DNA of 64,000 nt from Pectobacterium araliae (GTDB lineage: Bacteria > Pseudomonadota > Gammaproteobacteria > Enterobacterales > Enterobacteriaceae): contig NZ_AP028908.1 in the NCBI RefSeq assembly GCF_037076465.1, positions 1,302,001-1,366,000 of the forward strand. Reading direction: 5' to 3'. Under the pieces are notes generated by a model. That model had not been told where the DNA came from, searched no databases, and was given only the letters and a program-made list of their open reading frames with translations. This document shows positions 1 to 9,610 of this stretch, in pieces. Every line of letters starts with the position of its first letter. Within the stretch, counting starts at the first letter, position 1. Position numbers and translations under genes: made by a program.

Positions 1-2197
1 CAATGTCGATCGGCTGTAGTTCGATCTTCGCGTCGGTGCGTGGCTTCAGACCCGCTACATCTTCGATGATCGTGAAATTGGTCGTCCCAAGTTGGGTATG
101 GTGGATCCATGAGCGGTAGCCAATATTGCCACCATTTTCGGCGCTGCCATTCGCCCAGAATTCATTTTGGTCGGGATAGCGGTTATCGCCATTGATGTAG
201 TGCGCCCAGGCGTTCCAATACAGCAGTTTGCGGTACGACTGCTCATCCAAATAGGTACTGGGGTAGTCCCGTAATGTCGAACTTAAAATACGAAACAGTA
301 CGGTCGAATTAATCACCGAGAAGTTGTTGGAACCTTTATCGCCGCGTGCCAACTGGTCAGCCTGGTTAGCGGTATAGAATGGAAACAATGGGTATTGTTT
401 GGTATCTGCGAACAGACGCAATGCCTGAATGTACTTCGGATCATAGTCAGGTTCGCCGCGCTTTGGCATCAAACCGACGGCGAATGGGTAGTAATTATTG
501 ATCTCCTTCCAGTCGACTAACGCCTTTGGACCTGCCGCTTGACGATGTTTGAGCAAATTGCCATGCAGTCCCATCGAATCAGGTGTTTTGCTGTTGTCCT
601 GCCACAATAGATCCAAAACCGACTTACGAATGGTCGCTGCCACCGTTTCCATCTCGCGTGCCATCGCGGCGTCTCCAGACAAGCGCGCGGCTTGCGCTGT
701 TGCCAACGCATTGGCGTAGACATAAGCACTTTCGGTGCGATCCATTCTTTTTTGGCCATGCAGCCTGGCCCAATCGAATGATACTGCATCGGCGTCGTTA
801 CCGGTCATCGCCGACCAGTCATACTCGATCAATCCATTGCCATTTTTGTCATAGGTCCGCAGTAGGCTGAGGACATCGCCACGACCGTAACCCGCTAGCT
901 TGCCAGCAATCTCAATCGGGCCGCCGTGTAATTGGTAAGCACGCCATGCCGCTGCGGTGATGTATTGGGTAAAGGAACTCGACCAGTTCTCCGGTGAACC
1001 AGGATTATCGACATACTTACCGCCAGCCGCGACTTCACCCGCGCCGATCCAACTGCCGTAAGCATAGGTCGGATCGCGCAAGTACTTCAAATCGTCAATA
1101 AACATGCCCGTGGTTAGCACGATGGCGTTGTTATAGCCCAGTACGCCCTCAATGGCGATCGGGAACTGATAGTCGTTGCCCGGCACGTCGGCATCAAGGG
1201 AATTGAAGCGCAACAGCCACCAGCGGTAGAACAACGACTTGTTGATGTTGTCCTCCGGCGTATCCAGATAGGGGAGGTTATCTGCCCACCAGCGATTATA
1301 ACTGGTCACGTGTTGCTGGTATGTTTGCTGCGATGACTGGGCGCGGATATGTTGGTACGCCGCCAGCGAATCAGGTAGCTCCTGCGTGGTCAGTCCCAGT
1401 TGTAGTTTGATTGTTGGGGTCTTGCCGCTGGCAGGCACGTTAACAACACGTACCAAAATCTGGTTTTCAACCTGGAAGTTGTCGCCAGAAAAGCGAGGGA
1501 ATACGGTGGTAATCGCGTTGCGAGTCTGGAACGCGCCAATTAATTCATCTTTATCGGCATGTGTGGTCATCGGTGACAGCGCTTTCAGCGTGAGCGCATG
1601 CGGCTTGCCGTCGGTCGCGGACAGGTGCGCTTCCGCCACCGCAACGTTCTCGTGGGTGATGAACTTGACCAGATTCATGCGCACGCCTGTGGCAGTATCC
1701 TCAAACACGGTGCTGAAGTAGCTTGGTGTCTGTCGGCGTAACGCGCTGATTTCCGTGAACTGCAACGGTTTTCCGTCTTGCTCTGCTTGTAGCTTAAATA
1801 GCGTATCATGACCGGTCTTGTGCCAGTAGGCGACTTCGCCGACAAAACCGGGTTGCTCTGGTTGGTGGGTATACATATAGGCGGCGCGGCCACGGGTGAA
1901 CAGCCAGTTGTTGCTATCCCCGTACCCCCCGCCAGTACCTTCGCGAGCCAGTATTTGGTCGATCCAAAAATCCTCGCCAGGATTACTACCGGCGCCACGT
2001 GCCTGATCAGCGTCGAATACTCGTCGTAAGTAACCGCCGGGTTTGAACTTAACACCGTTGTCTGTAATCGGATGGGCCAATCCCTTGAATACCGGATACC
2101 CAATGTCGGCGTTACGAACCGACACTGACTCCTTTGCGCTGATGGTTGCTGACACCATGACGGCAATCAGTCCGGTAATGTGGAAAATTATCCTCAT
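1..2197 (-). CDS. Secreted glycoside hydrolase, six-hairpin (MGH1-like) fold, 3' end outside window
   Basis: An open frame runs from an ATG at 2197 to the window edge without a stop, about 732 codons, so the C-terminus is missing. The first 22 or so residues (MRIIFHITGLIAVMVSATIS) form a signal peptide, so the protein is exported. The central and C-terminal part is rich in Trp, Tyr and Asn and has the look of an (alpha/alpha)6-barrel glycosidase: blocks such as YNRWWADNLPYLD, YRWWLLRFNS, GNGLIEYDW and WKEINNYYPFAVGL, and a late IIEDVAGLKPRTD block. I place it near MGH1/GH63-like or six-hairpin glycosidases by general resemblance only; the substrate is unknown. It is divergent from the neighbouring TonB receptor cassette across an 811-bp AT-rich gap, so it may be unrelated to it. 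A plant or microbial glycan is a reasonable guess for a soft-rot bacterium. Confidence 0.6.
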   Translation of the reverse strand, partial: MRIIFHITGLIAVMVSATISAKESVSVRNADIGYPVFKGLAHPITDNGVKFKPGGYLRRVFDADQARGAGSNPGEDFWIDQILAREGTGGGYGDSNNWLFTRGRAAYMYTHQPEQPGFVGEVAYWHKTGHDTLFKLQAEQDGKPLQFTEISALRRQTPSYFSTVFEDTATGVRMNLVKFITHENVAVAEAHLSATDGKPHALTLKALSPMTTHADKDELIGAFQTRNAITTVFPRFSGDNFQVENQILVRVVNVPASGKTPTIKLQLGLTTQELPDSLAAYQHIRAQSSQQTYQQHVTSYNRWWADNLPYLDTPEDNINKSLFYRWWLLRFNSLDADVPGNDYQFPIAIEGVLGYNNAIVLTTGMFIDDLKYLRDPTYAYGSWIGAGEVAAGGKYVDNPGSPENWSSSFTQYITAAAWRAYQLHGGPIEIAGKLAGYGRGDVLSLLRTYDKNGNGLIEYDWSAMTGNDADAVSFDWARLHGQKRMDRTESAYVYANALATAQAARLSGDAAMAREMETVAATIRKSVLDLLWQDNSKTPDSMGLHGNLLKHRQAAGPKALVDWKEINNYYPFAVGLMPKRGEPDYDPKYIQALRLFADTKQYPLFPFYTANQADQLARGDKGSNNFSVINSTVLFRILSSTLRDYPSTYLDEQSYRKLLYWNAWAHYINGDNRYPDQNEFWANGSAENGGNIGYRSWIHHTQLGTTNFTIIEDVAGLKPRTDAKIELQPIDI

Positions 2198-3008
2198 TTT
2201 TTAATTGTCTCTTAATATCGTTATTGCGCTGTAATAGCTCTTGATTTTCCCGCAGTGGCATACTGTTTATTCAATATATCTGTGCAACGACGAGAAAAAA
2301 GTGACAATAAAAATAAAATTATTTTTCTTTATTGTCAGAATGATCCGGAAAAGCTTGTCACTCAAATCTTCTGTTAGACATAACTTGATACTTAGACTCG
2401 ATTAAATCGCATTTAATGTATAGCCGCTGCTAATCAATAGGGGGCTAAATGGTTTATTCAAAATAATAGATAACCCAGAGGGCACTCAGTCAGAGTAGTG
2501 GGGGGACAGTCGGAACATATCGAAAATCGTCAACCGGGTTGCGCTATGACGAGCATAAATCGGTTTTTATTATCCACAATAAATAGAGGTGGCTATTAAT
2601 GATGTTGATCGTCATCTAAATTGGCATTTTTATTGCTGGATTATTTATAGGATAAGAACAAAAATAATAATCAATCTTTCATAATTGAAGAGAGAGATAT
2701 AATTAGTCAAATACATTTTTTTGCTATGTTTATTTGATATTATAATATTCACGAAATGTATCCTTTATTTAATTCTGAAATTTTCACAAATATAGGATAA
2801 AAAATTGTTTTTTAAAATATGTTCAATATTTTTAATTTAAACGCATCGCTTAAATAGATTTTTACGCCTGATTTATTTTTTATTTAAAGTGACTTTTATA
2901 ATAAATAAATTTATTTTCATTGTCGCTTTTTCTTTGTTGCCACACAAAGCAAACAGAGGGGAATAATAATTTTCTAAACCAAAATAACTGACAAAGGGAA
3001 AGTGAAAA
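2198..3008. other. Gene-free AT-rich intergenic region
   Basis: This 811-bp stretch separates the glycoside hydrolase start from the first TonB receptor and must hold both promoters. It is very AT-rich, especially 2640–2900. I see no convincing gene. The last 110 bases resemble the leader of the second receptor (7050–7167), so the duplicated unit includes promoter-proximal DNA. No good Fur box was found by eye. Confidence 0.6.
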
Positions 3009-5384
3009 ATGAAAAATAAATACGGTATCTCTCGCTCTTCTGGTCTTGATGTGAGGAGGCGTATCTTTTTAACTGGGGTGCTTAATATTAATACCGCATT
3101 GCTTTTGGGGAGCACGGTAATACCTATAACAACCTATGCTGCGAGCGAGAATGACACCATTGCATTTTCGATTCCTTCTGGTGATTTGCAAAAAGGATTA
3201 TTGGCCATTGCAGAACAAAGCAAGCAGACTATTTCCTTTAATCCTGCATTGGTGGTGAATTATCAAAGTGCCGCGTTAACCGGTAATTACTCGACCCGGC
3301 AGGCGATTTTACGTCTGCTACAGAGTACGCCATTATTGTTAACTACGACGAATAATGGCACGTTGACCATTATCACCTCCCAATCTGATAATGCTGATGT
3401 GGCGAATGCCAATAGTAAAACCTTGCCAAGTATCACGGTTAGCGCAACGGGGGATGATGGCTTTTTGTCTTCGAGTACGACAACAACGCGTAGCGGTGCG
3501 CCATTGCGAACTACCCCTCAAACCATTAATGTTGTGAACAGCAACGTCATGGAAAAGCAATCTGCCAGAAACGTCACCGATGCATTGCGTAATATATCCA
3601 GCGTTACCGTGTTGCCTGGATCGCTTGGAAGCTCTACCGTCCAAATTCGTGGTTATCAATCTAATGTACTTATTGATGGTTTGAATGTTTCAGGCAGTTC
3701 GCCCCTTAACCTTCCTGCTATTGCATTAGACTCTGTCGAGGTAATCAAAGGACCTTCAGCGATGCTGAATGGTGCCGGTTCTAATGGCGGTATTGTCAAT
3801 TTGGTAAGAAAAAAACCTCAGGCCAAGCCTGCGCATGAAATAAAATTGGGATATGGCAGTTACAATGAACGAAGGTTGGAGATTGATAGTACCGGGGCAT
3901 TAACTGATGATGGGCGTTTGAGCTATCGTCTCATTGCTGCAGGGGCACAAAGTGATGATAGTGCCGCGCATTACGACGGTAAGAAAGAGTCTTATTTTTC
4001 ACCAACCTTAGGTTGGAAAGATGATACGACGGATTTTCAACTGGGTTTTACCCGGAATATCCAAACTACGCCCTTTATGCCCTATACCTTAATGTATAGG
4101 GGAAAACCTTGGACGGGTGACCTGCCGAAACCGTTAGGTAATAAGAACGATCAATTCAAACTGCGGCAGAGTGTTTATTATTACAATCTAGAGCAGACGT
4201 TGTCCGACCAGTGGACCTGGGTCAGTAAGGCCAGTTACGAGAACAGCGAGTCGTGGCAGTATGGCTGGTATAATGCCTACCCGCTTAATGATGATATGAC
4301 TACCTACCTAAATTCGTTTGCTCAAGGGGGGCATTATCGTTCTCTTAATACTGAAAATTATCTACGTGCCGAATATCACTGGGATGACGTGAAATCCACG
4401 ACGGTATTGGGTGTCTCTGCTACCCGGCAAAATAATACGTCTTTCCCTACCTACTGGTCGAATAACTGGACCTTAATCTCCATTCGCGAACCTCTGCCTA
4501 ATTTGCCGTTTGCCAAGAATGCGCATACAAAAGCATGGTCAGAGCAGCGACCATTGGGTGGATTTGTCTCACAGAATATCGACTATGACCGTTGGCACCT
4601 AGCAACGGGCTTACGTTATGATAGCTCATGGCACGGGGTATTCAATCATGGCGAGGCCAACGCCAATGAGCGTGAGGAAGTCTGGTCGCCTTCGGTTGGG
4701 CTGCTGTATGAAATTACTCCCTGGGTTGCTATTTATGGTAGTCACCAGAAAGGATACCAACCTTCGAACTATTTCGATAAAAATGGGGCTTTATTGCCTG
4801 CACCGATCACTTCGCAAAATGAATTCGGCTTAAAATTTGACCTACTCGATAGTCGTCTCAGCGTGACAACGTCGGCTTATCGTATTCAATATAAAAACAG
4901 TGTCTATTTCGATAATAATGAAGGTGGTTATGCCATTTCTCCGAATAAAGGCAGCCTCCGGGGAATTGAACTGGATATCCAGGGTAATGTATTGCCTGGA
5001 TTGAACGTTATTGGCAATTATAATCTTCTCAAAAGTAATGTCGGCGCAGGTGCAACCAAACGGTTGGGGAACCCCCAGCAACGGGCTTCGTTATGGTTAG
5101 ATTATGATTTTCAGTCTCCCCTGTTAGAAGGATTCTCCACCGGACTGGGAATGATATACAGCAGTGCTATTTATTCGGTCAATGCAGGAAAAAATTACAC
5201 CGTTCCTTCACAGTTGGAAACCGATGTCAGAGTAGGGTATAGCTACCGTAATTATAGTCTGGACCTGACTGTCAAAAATATTTTCGACGAAGATCTCTAT
5301 GTTGGCACACCAAGCGGACAACCTCAGTTTGTCCCGCTACTACAGCCGCGCTCGTTTCTGCTGACGGCCAGTTATAAGTTTTAA
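3009..5384 (+). CDS. TonB-dependent outer-membrane receptor with STN domain, copy 1
   Basis: This 791-residue protein should take up a ligand across the outer membrane using TonB energy. A long signal peptide ends near TTYA-A (residues 44/45). An STN (secretin/TonB short N-terminal) domain covers about 50–122 (PSGDLQKGLLAIAEQSKQ). A probable TonB box follows (LPSITVSA, about 139–146). The plug begins around 165 (TPQTINVVNSNVMEKQ) and contains the usual GGIVNLVRKKP segment. The rest is a beta-barrel ending in the aromatic Phe typical of outer-membrane proteins (LLTASYKF). Architecture matches FpvA/FecA-like siderophore receptors. STN domains normally talk to a FecR-type anti-sigma factor, but no sigma/anti-sigma pair lies nearby. 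The start follows an AAAGGGAAAG ribosome site. It forms a likely operon with the SbmA-like gene 66 bp downstream and is paralogous to the receptor at 7168. The ligand is unknown. Confidence 0.9.
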   Translation: MKNKYGISRSSGLDVRRRIFLTGVLNINTALLLGSTVIPITTYAASENDTIAFSIPSGDLQKGLLAIAEQSKQTISFNPALVVNYQSAALTGNYSTRQAILRLLQSTPLLLTTTNNGTLTIITSQSDNADVANANSKTLPSITVSATGDDGFLSSSTTTTRSGAPLRTTPQTINVVNSNVMEKQSARNVTDALRNISSVTVLPGSLGSSTVQIRGYQSNVLIDGLNVSGSSPLNLPAIALDSVEVIKGPSAMLNGAGSNGGIVNLVRKKPQAKPAHEIKLGYGSYNERRLEIDSTGALTDDGRLSYRLIAAGAQSDDSAAHYDGKKESYFSPTLGWKDDTTDFQLGFTRNIQTTPFMPYTLMYRGKPWTGDLPKPLGNKNDQFKLRQSVYYYNLEQTLSDQWTWVSKASYENSESWQYGWYNAYPLNDDMTTYLNSFAQGGHYRSLNTENYLRAEYHWDDVKSTTVLGVSATRQNNTSFPTYWSNNWTLISIREPLPNLPFAKNAHTKAWSEQRPLGGFVSQNIDYDRWHLATGLRYDSSWHGVFNHGEANANEREEVWSPSVGLLYEITPWVAIYGSHQKGYQPSNYFDKNGALLPAPITSQNEFGLKFDLLDSRLSVTTSAYRIQYKNSVYFDNNEGGYAISPNKGSLRGIELDIQGNVLPGLNVIGNYNLLKSNVGAGATKRLGNPQQRASLWLDYDFQSPLLEGFSTGLGMIYSSAIYSVNAGKNYTVPSQLETDVRVGYSYRNYSLDLTVKNIFDEDLYVGTPSGQPQFVPLLQPRSFLLTASYKF

Positions 5385-5450
5385 TCCGATACGGGTTCCT
5401 GGATGTGTGCTCAGGAACCCATTTATTTATTACGTGGTATTTATCTATTT

Positions 5451-6638
5451 ATGTTCAAATCTTTTTTCCCCAATCCTAAGCCTTTTTTCTTTTCTGCTCT
5501 GGTATGGAGCGTGTTTTGTATTGTGGTTTGGTTCGTATGGGTGCGCGATTATGCGGGATTTACCGACACCACATTACCGGTGACTGTCAGTCGATTTGTG
5601 TCGTGGCCTTATTTGTGGTTTTACTGTTATTACCTGATAGCCTCGATGTCATTTGGCATCTTCTGGCTTTTGTTTTGTCCCCATCGCTGGCAACGTTGGT
5701 CGGTGCTGGGCTCGATCTTAATCATTTTTATGATGAATTTTTCGGTTGAAATCGGTGTGACACTGAATGCCTGGTATGGGCCTTTTTATGATTTGATCCA
5801 GAAAGCGTTGACCCAACCTGGTGCGGTAACGTTGGCGGAATTTTATCAGGGCATTTTCACGGTATTGCGTATTACCTTGCTTTCCCTGACGGTAGGTGTT
5901 TTTAACCTGTTTCTGACCAGCCACTATATTTTCCGTTGGCGCAGCGCAATGAATGAGTTCTACATCGCGCATTGGTCGGTATTGCGCCATATTGAGGGTG
6001 CGTCGCAGCGCGTACAGGAAGACACTATGCGTTTCGCCTCTACGTTGGAAGGGCTAGGGATTCAACTTATCCAGTCTATCATGACGCTGGTCGCGTTTCT
6101 TCCGGTGCTGGCTACGCTCTCCAAACACGTCGGTAATCTGCCGTTGCTGGGCGATATTCCTTACGGTCTGGTGATCGCCGCAGTGGCATGGTCGTTGGTG
6201 GGAACGGGGCTGATTGCGTTGATCGGCATTAAATTACCTGGCCTGGAGTTTAACAACCAACGGGTGGAAGCCGCCTACCGTAAAGAGTTGGTCTATGGCG
6301 AAGATCATGCGGATCGCGCTGACCCGTTAACTGCGGCAGTGTTGTTTACCGCCGTCAGGAAAAATTATTTTCGACTTTATTTTCATTATACCTACTTCAA
6401 TGTCGCACGAATGTTCTACCTTAGCCTGGACAATATTTTCAGTCTACTACTGCTATTCCCGGCGATTATTGCCGGTACGCTAACTCTGGGCCTGATTACT
6501 CAAATTACCAATGTGTTTGACCGGGTGCGTTATTCATTTCAATATTTGATCAATTCTTGGTCGACGATTATCGAATTACTCTCAATTTATAAACGTTTAC
6601 GTGCATTTGAATCGGTAATGGATAAAGAAGAAATATAA
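5451..6638 (+). CDS. SbmA/BacA-family inner-membrane peptide transporter, copy 1 (shortened tail)
   Basis: A 395-residue membrane protein of the SbmA/BacA family. E. coli SbmA is a proton-driven importer that takes up microcins B17 and J25, proline-rich peptides and other modified peptides. Signature segments are present: [16 protein letters not shown] (about 180–195), NIPYGL-like [27 protein letters not shown] and [13 protein letters not shown]. At least six hydrophobic segments are visible. The start ATG at 5451 ([10 protein letters not shown]) is chosen because the paralogue at 9611 starts identically; an in-frame ATG at 5403 would add 16 residues. The protein stops at DKEEI, earlier than copy 2. 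Bases downstream still encode a tail like that of copy 2 (IAKNG...NPNFSR) in another frame, which indicates a 1-base insertion. It lies directly behind the TonB receptor and probably carries the same ligand across the inner membrane. Confidence 0.88.
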   Translation: MFKSFFPNPKPFFFSALVWSVFCIVVWFVWVRDYAGFTDTTLPVTVSRFVSWPYLWFYCYYLIASMSFGIFWLLFCPHRWQRWSVLGSILIIFMMNFSVEIGVTLNAWYGPFYDLIQKALTQPGAVTLAEFYQGIFTVLRITLLSLTVGVFNLFLTSHYIFRWRSAMNEFYIAHWSVLRHIEGASQRVQEDTMRFASTLEGLGIQLIQSIMTLVAFLPVLATLSKHVGNLPLLGDIPYGLVIAAVAWSLVGTGLIALIGIKLPGLEFNNQRVEAAYRKELVYGEDHADRADPLTAAVLFTAVRKNYFRLYFHYTYFNVARMFYLSLDNIFSLLLLFPAIIAGTLTLGLITQITNVFDRVRYSFQYLINSWSTIIELLSIYKRLRAFESVMDKEEI

Positions 6639-7167
6639 TCTTATTGCAAAAAATGGTATAGCTTATTCAAAAAATCCCAATTTTTCTCGATGGCACATAA
6701 GTATCTACTTTCAATTATATGACAATCAGGAAGTGAGAACGCATCAACCTCCTGATTGTCATACCTCGAGAATCCCATGTTTTTTTCATGGTTTATTGTC
6801 ATGATCTGCATTCTTTAATAGTAAAAGCCAGTGATATCGGCGATGTAATAAAAATACAGATTAATCAAATGATATTCTTTGCTATCATTATCTAATTTTG
6901 TGATATTTGATTAATTTTAAATATATTTTATTCTGGTTTTTTTATAAAAAAAGAAGGAATGTATCGATTTTTGTTGTGATGATAAGTGTTTGTTTTATGT
7001 ATTAATGGGATGCTGGTTCTTTTCAATTTATAAATTTATTTTTTTATTGATTATTAATTAAAAAGAAATTTATTCTTGTTGTCATTTTTCCTTTATCGAT
7101 GCACAGAACATAAGAAGATTAATAAAAATCTGTAAGTCACCATAATTAGCTAGGGAAAAATGAAAGT
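6639..7167. other. AT-rich intergenic region between the two receptor/SbmA cassettes
   Basis: The 529-bp gap begins with about 45 bases that still encode the lost tail of SbmA copy 1 in another frame. A perfect 14-bp inverted repeat follows (6718–6763). The rest is AT-rich and leads into the second receptor. ATCATTATC at 6884–6892 matches half of a Fur box, but the other half is poor. The final 110 bases resemble the leader of copy 1. Confidence 0.6.
6718..6763. repeat. Perfect 14-bp inverted repeat behind SbmA copy 1
   Basis: TATGACAATCAGGA at 6718–6731 is exactly reverse-complemented at 6750–6763, with an 18-base loop. There is no T-run after it on either strand, so it is not a classical terminator. 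It could be an mRNA-stabilising stem or a protein site. It lies between the two cassettes. Confidence 0.7.
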
Positions 7168-9540
7168 ATGAAAAAGAGATATGATACGCGCAACACCTCC
7201 GGCGCAGGTCTTAAGAAGCGTCTGTTTTTCACCAGTATGTTGAATATCAATACTGTGTTATTACTCGGGGCGACGGCAACTCCGATGCTAACCTATGCGG
7301 TGGGTGTAAATGACACTACCTCGTTTGCTATTCCAGCGGGGGACTTGCAAAAAGGATTATTGGCGATTGCTGAACAAAGCAAACAGACCATTTCTTTTAA
7401 TCCTGCACTGGTGGTGGATTATCAAAGTGCCGCGTTAGTGGGCAACTACTCAACCCGACAGGCTGTTTTAAGTCTGCTACAAGGCACACCACTGGTATTA
7501 ATCACCACGGATAATGGTACGCTGACCATTGTTTCGTCCCGATCTCAAGATGTGGATACGGCAAAATCCGATAATAAAACGCTGCCGGGTATTACGGTCA
7601 GCGCTGCGGGGGAAGAGGGATTTTTATCCTCAAACACGGCAACAACACGTAGCGGTGCACCTTTACAATTGACACCACAGTCTGTGGCGGTCGTTAACAG
7701 TGAGGTTATGCGTAAACAATCGGCTCAGACAGTGAGTGATGTATTACGCAATGTTTCCGGCGTGACGGTGATGCCCAGTTCGCTGGGATCCTCCAGCGTT
7801 AATATTCGCGGATACCAGGCCAGCGTTCTGGTTGAAGGGTTTAATGCGTCGTCCAGTAGCACGCCATTGGATTTCCCTGCTATTGCACTTGAGTCGGTTG
7901 AAGTCCTTAAAGGACCGGGGGCAATTCTGGTGGGATCAAGCTCTCCGGGCGGCGTTGTCAATATTGTGCGGAAAAAACCTCAGGCTGAAGCCAGAAATGA
8001 AATAAACATCGGCTACGGTAGTTATAATGAGCACCAACTCGGTCTTGATAGCACTGGCGCATTAAATGATGACGGACGCTTAAGTTATCGGGTTATCACC
8101 TCGGGAAGTAAAAGTGATCGCAATGCGGCACATTACGATGGCAAAAAAGATTTTTATTTTGCGCCGTCACTACGCTGGAAAGATGACACCACTGATTTTA
8201 CGTTGAGTTTCAGCCGTAATGTCCGAACCACGCCATTTAACCCTTACACGGTGATGTACCACGGTAAACCCTGGACCGGGAACCTTCCTGAGCCATTGGG
8301 ACGCAAAGATGACAAACTGACCCTGCGGCAAAATGTTTTCAGTTACAGTCTGGAACAAGTGCTGTCTGACCACTGGACATTTTTCAGTAAAGCAACCTAT
8401 GACGATAGCCAGTCTTATCAATATGGTTGGTATAATGGGCTCGAATTAGCAGAGGATATGACGGTCTGGCTCAATACCTTTAGTCAGGGAGGCGAAAGCC
8501 GTGCGTTAGATACCGAAAACTATCTGAAAGCGAAGTATGAATGGGGGGATTTAGCCTCTACCAGCATTGTGGGTGTCTCTGCATCGCGTACCAATTCGGT
8601 GACCTATCAGGCGTTGTCTTTTGGTGACTGGTATAATGTCCCTATCCAGCAACCTTTGCCGGATTTGCCATCGGCGAAAGCACCTTATCGAAAATACTAT
8701 GGTGAAAGCCGACCACTTGGCGCTTTCCTACAGCAGAACGTGGATTACAACGACTGGCATCTTACCTCCGGTTTGCGTTATAGCAGCGAGTGGCACGGTG
8801 TGTTCAATCATAGTGAAGCCAGCGACAGTGAGAGGGAAGAGGTCTGGTCGCCTTCCGTTGGGCTATTGTATGAAATCACCCCCTGGGTTGCTATTTATGG
8901 TAATTACATTAAAGGCTATCAACCCCCTTCCTACCGAAAAAACAATGGTGATCTGCTTCCTTCCCAGATCAGTAAACAGAATGAAGTGGGGCTAAAATTT
9001 GATTTGCTTGATAGCCGACTAAGCATTACCACGGCGGCTTATCGAATCAGATTCAATAATTATCAATATTTTAGTTATACCTCGGAGGATTATGTCTCGG
9101 GGCCGGGATATTCCAGTGAGGGATTTGAGGTCGATGTTCAAGGGAACGTATTACCTGGGCTGGATATTATCGGCCACTATAATTACGGCAAAACGGATTT
9201 CAGCGTGGATAGCGATGCGCATGAAGCATTACCACGTCATCACGCCAGTCTGTGGGCAAACTATCAGTTCCAATCGCCCCAGCTTAGCGGGTTTTCTGCT
9301 GGTGTGGGGTTGACCTATTCCAGTGCGGCAAACATGGATCGCCAGAAAGCGTACACCATTCCTGCTCAGCTACAAACCGATGCCAGTCTGGCCTACATCT
9401 ATGGTAAATACGGTCTGAATTTCACGGTTAAAAATCTCTTTAATCAGGATCTCTACGTCTCATCACTTGGTGGCGAACCGCAGTTTGTACCATTGCAGCA
9501 ACCGCGCTCGTTTTTGCTGACCGCCAGTTATCAGTTTTAA
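7168..9540 (+). CDS. TonB-dependent outer-membrane receptor with STN domain, copy 2
   Basis: A 790-residue paralogue of the receptor at 3009 with the same layout: signal peptide to about residue 45 (LTYA-VG), STN domain about 50–122 (PAGDLQKGLLAIAEQSKQ, nearly identical to copy 1), probable TonB box LPGITVSA, plug from about 165 with GGVVNIVRKKP, and a barrel ending LLTASYQF. Many blocks are identical to copy 1, including SPSVGLLYEITPWVAIYG. Extracellular loops differ, for example around residues 480–510 and 625–640, which suggests the two bind different variants of a ligand. The start ATG follows AGGG; a mini-frame ATGAAAGTATGA overlaps it, so the first ATG could affect initiation. It is followed after 70 bp by a second SbmA-like gene. 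No sigma/anti-sigma partner for the STN domain is present. Confidence 0.9.
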   Translation: MKKRYDTRNTSGAGLKKRLFFTSMLNINTVLLLGATATPMLTYAVGVNDTTSFAIPAGDLQKGLLAIAEQSKQTISFNPALVVDYQSAALVGNYSTRQAVLSLLQGTPLVLITTDNGTLTIVSSRSQDVDTAKSDNKTLPGITVSAAGEEGFLSSNTATTRSGAPLQLTPQSVAVVNSEVMRKQSAQTVSDVLRNVSGVTVMPSSLGSSSVNIRGYQASVLVEGFNASSSSTPLDFPAIALESVEVLKGPGAILVGSSSPGGVVNIVRKKPQAEARNEINIGYGSYNEHQLGLDSTGALNDDGRLSYRVITSGSKSDRNAAHYDGKKDFYFAPSLRWKDDTTDFTLSFSRNVRTTPFNPYTVMYHGKPWTGNLPEPLGRKDDKLTLRQNVFSYSLEQVLSDHWTFFSKATYDDSQSYQYGWYNGLELAEDMTVWLNTFSQGGESRALDTENYLKAKYEWGDLASTSIVGVSASRTNSVTYQALSFGDWYNVPIQQPLPDLPSAKAPYRKYYGESRPLGAFLQQNVDYNDWHLTSGLRYSSEWHGVFNHSEASDSEREEVWSPSVGLLYEITPWVAIYGNYIKGYQPPSYRKNNGDLLPSQISKQNEVGLKFDLLDSRLSITTAAYRIRFNNYQYFSYTSEDYVSGPGYSSEGFEVDVQGNVLPGLDIIGHYNYGKTDFSVDSDAHEALPRHHASLWANYQFQSPQLSGFSAGVGLTYSSAANMDRQKAYTIPAQLQTDASLAYIYGKYGLNFTVKNLFNQDLYVSSLGGEPQFVPLQQPRSFLLTASYQF

Positions 9541-9610
9541 TCTGATCAATGTGGGGCTGGAGCTTATCTCTGAAGCCCTGCTTGTCCATCATGCTGTATA
9601 GAGATCCACT

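Noticed and set aside
5403..5450. Longer start for SbmA copy 1 at 5403
   Set aside because: The extra 16 residues are absent from the paralogue, which begins exactly at MFKSFFP.
6884..6892. Fur box before receptor copy 2
   Set aside because: Only one half (ATCATTATC) matches; the other half of the 19-bp consensus is poor, so I do not call a site.
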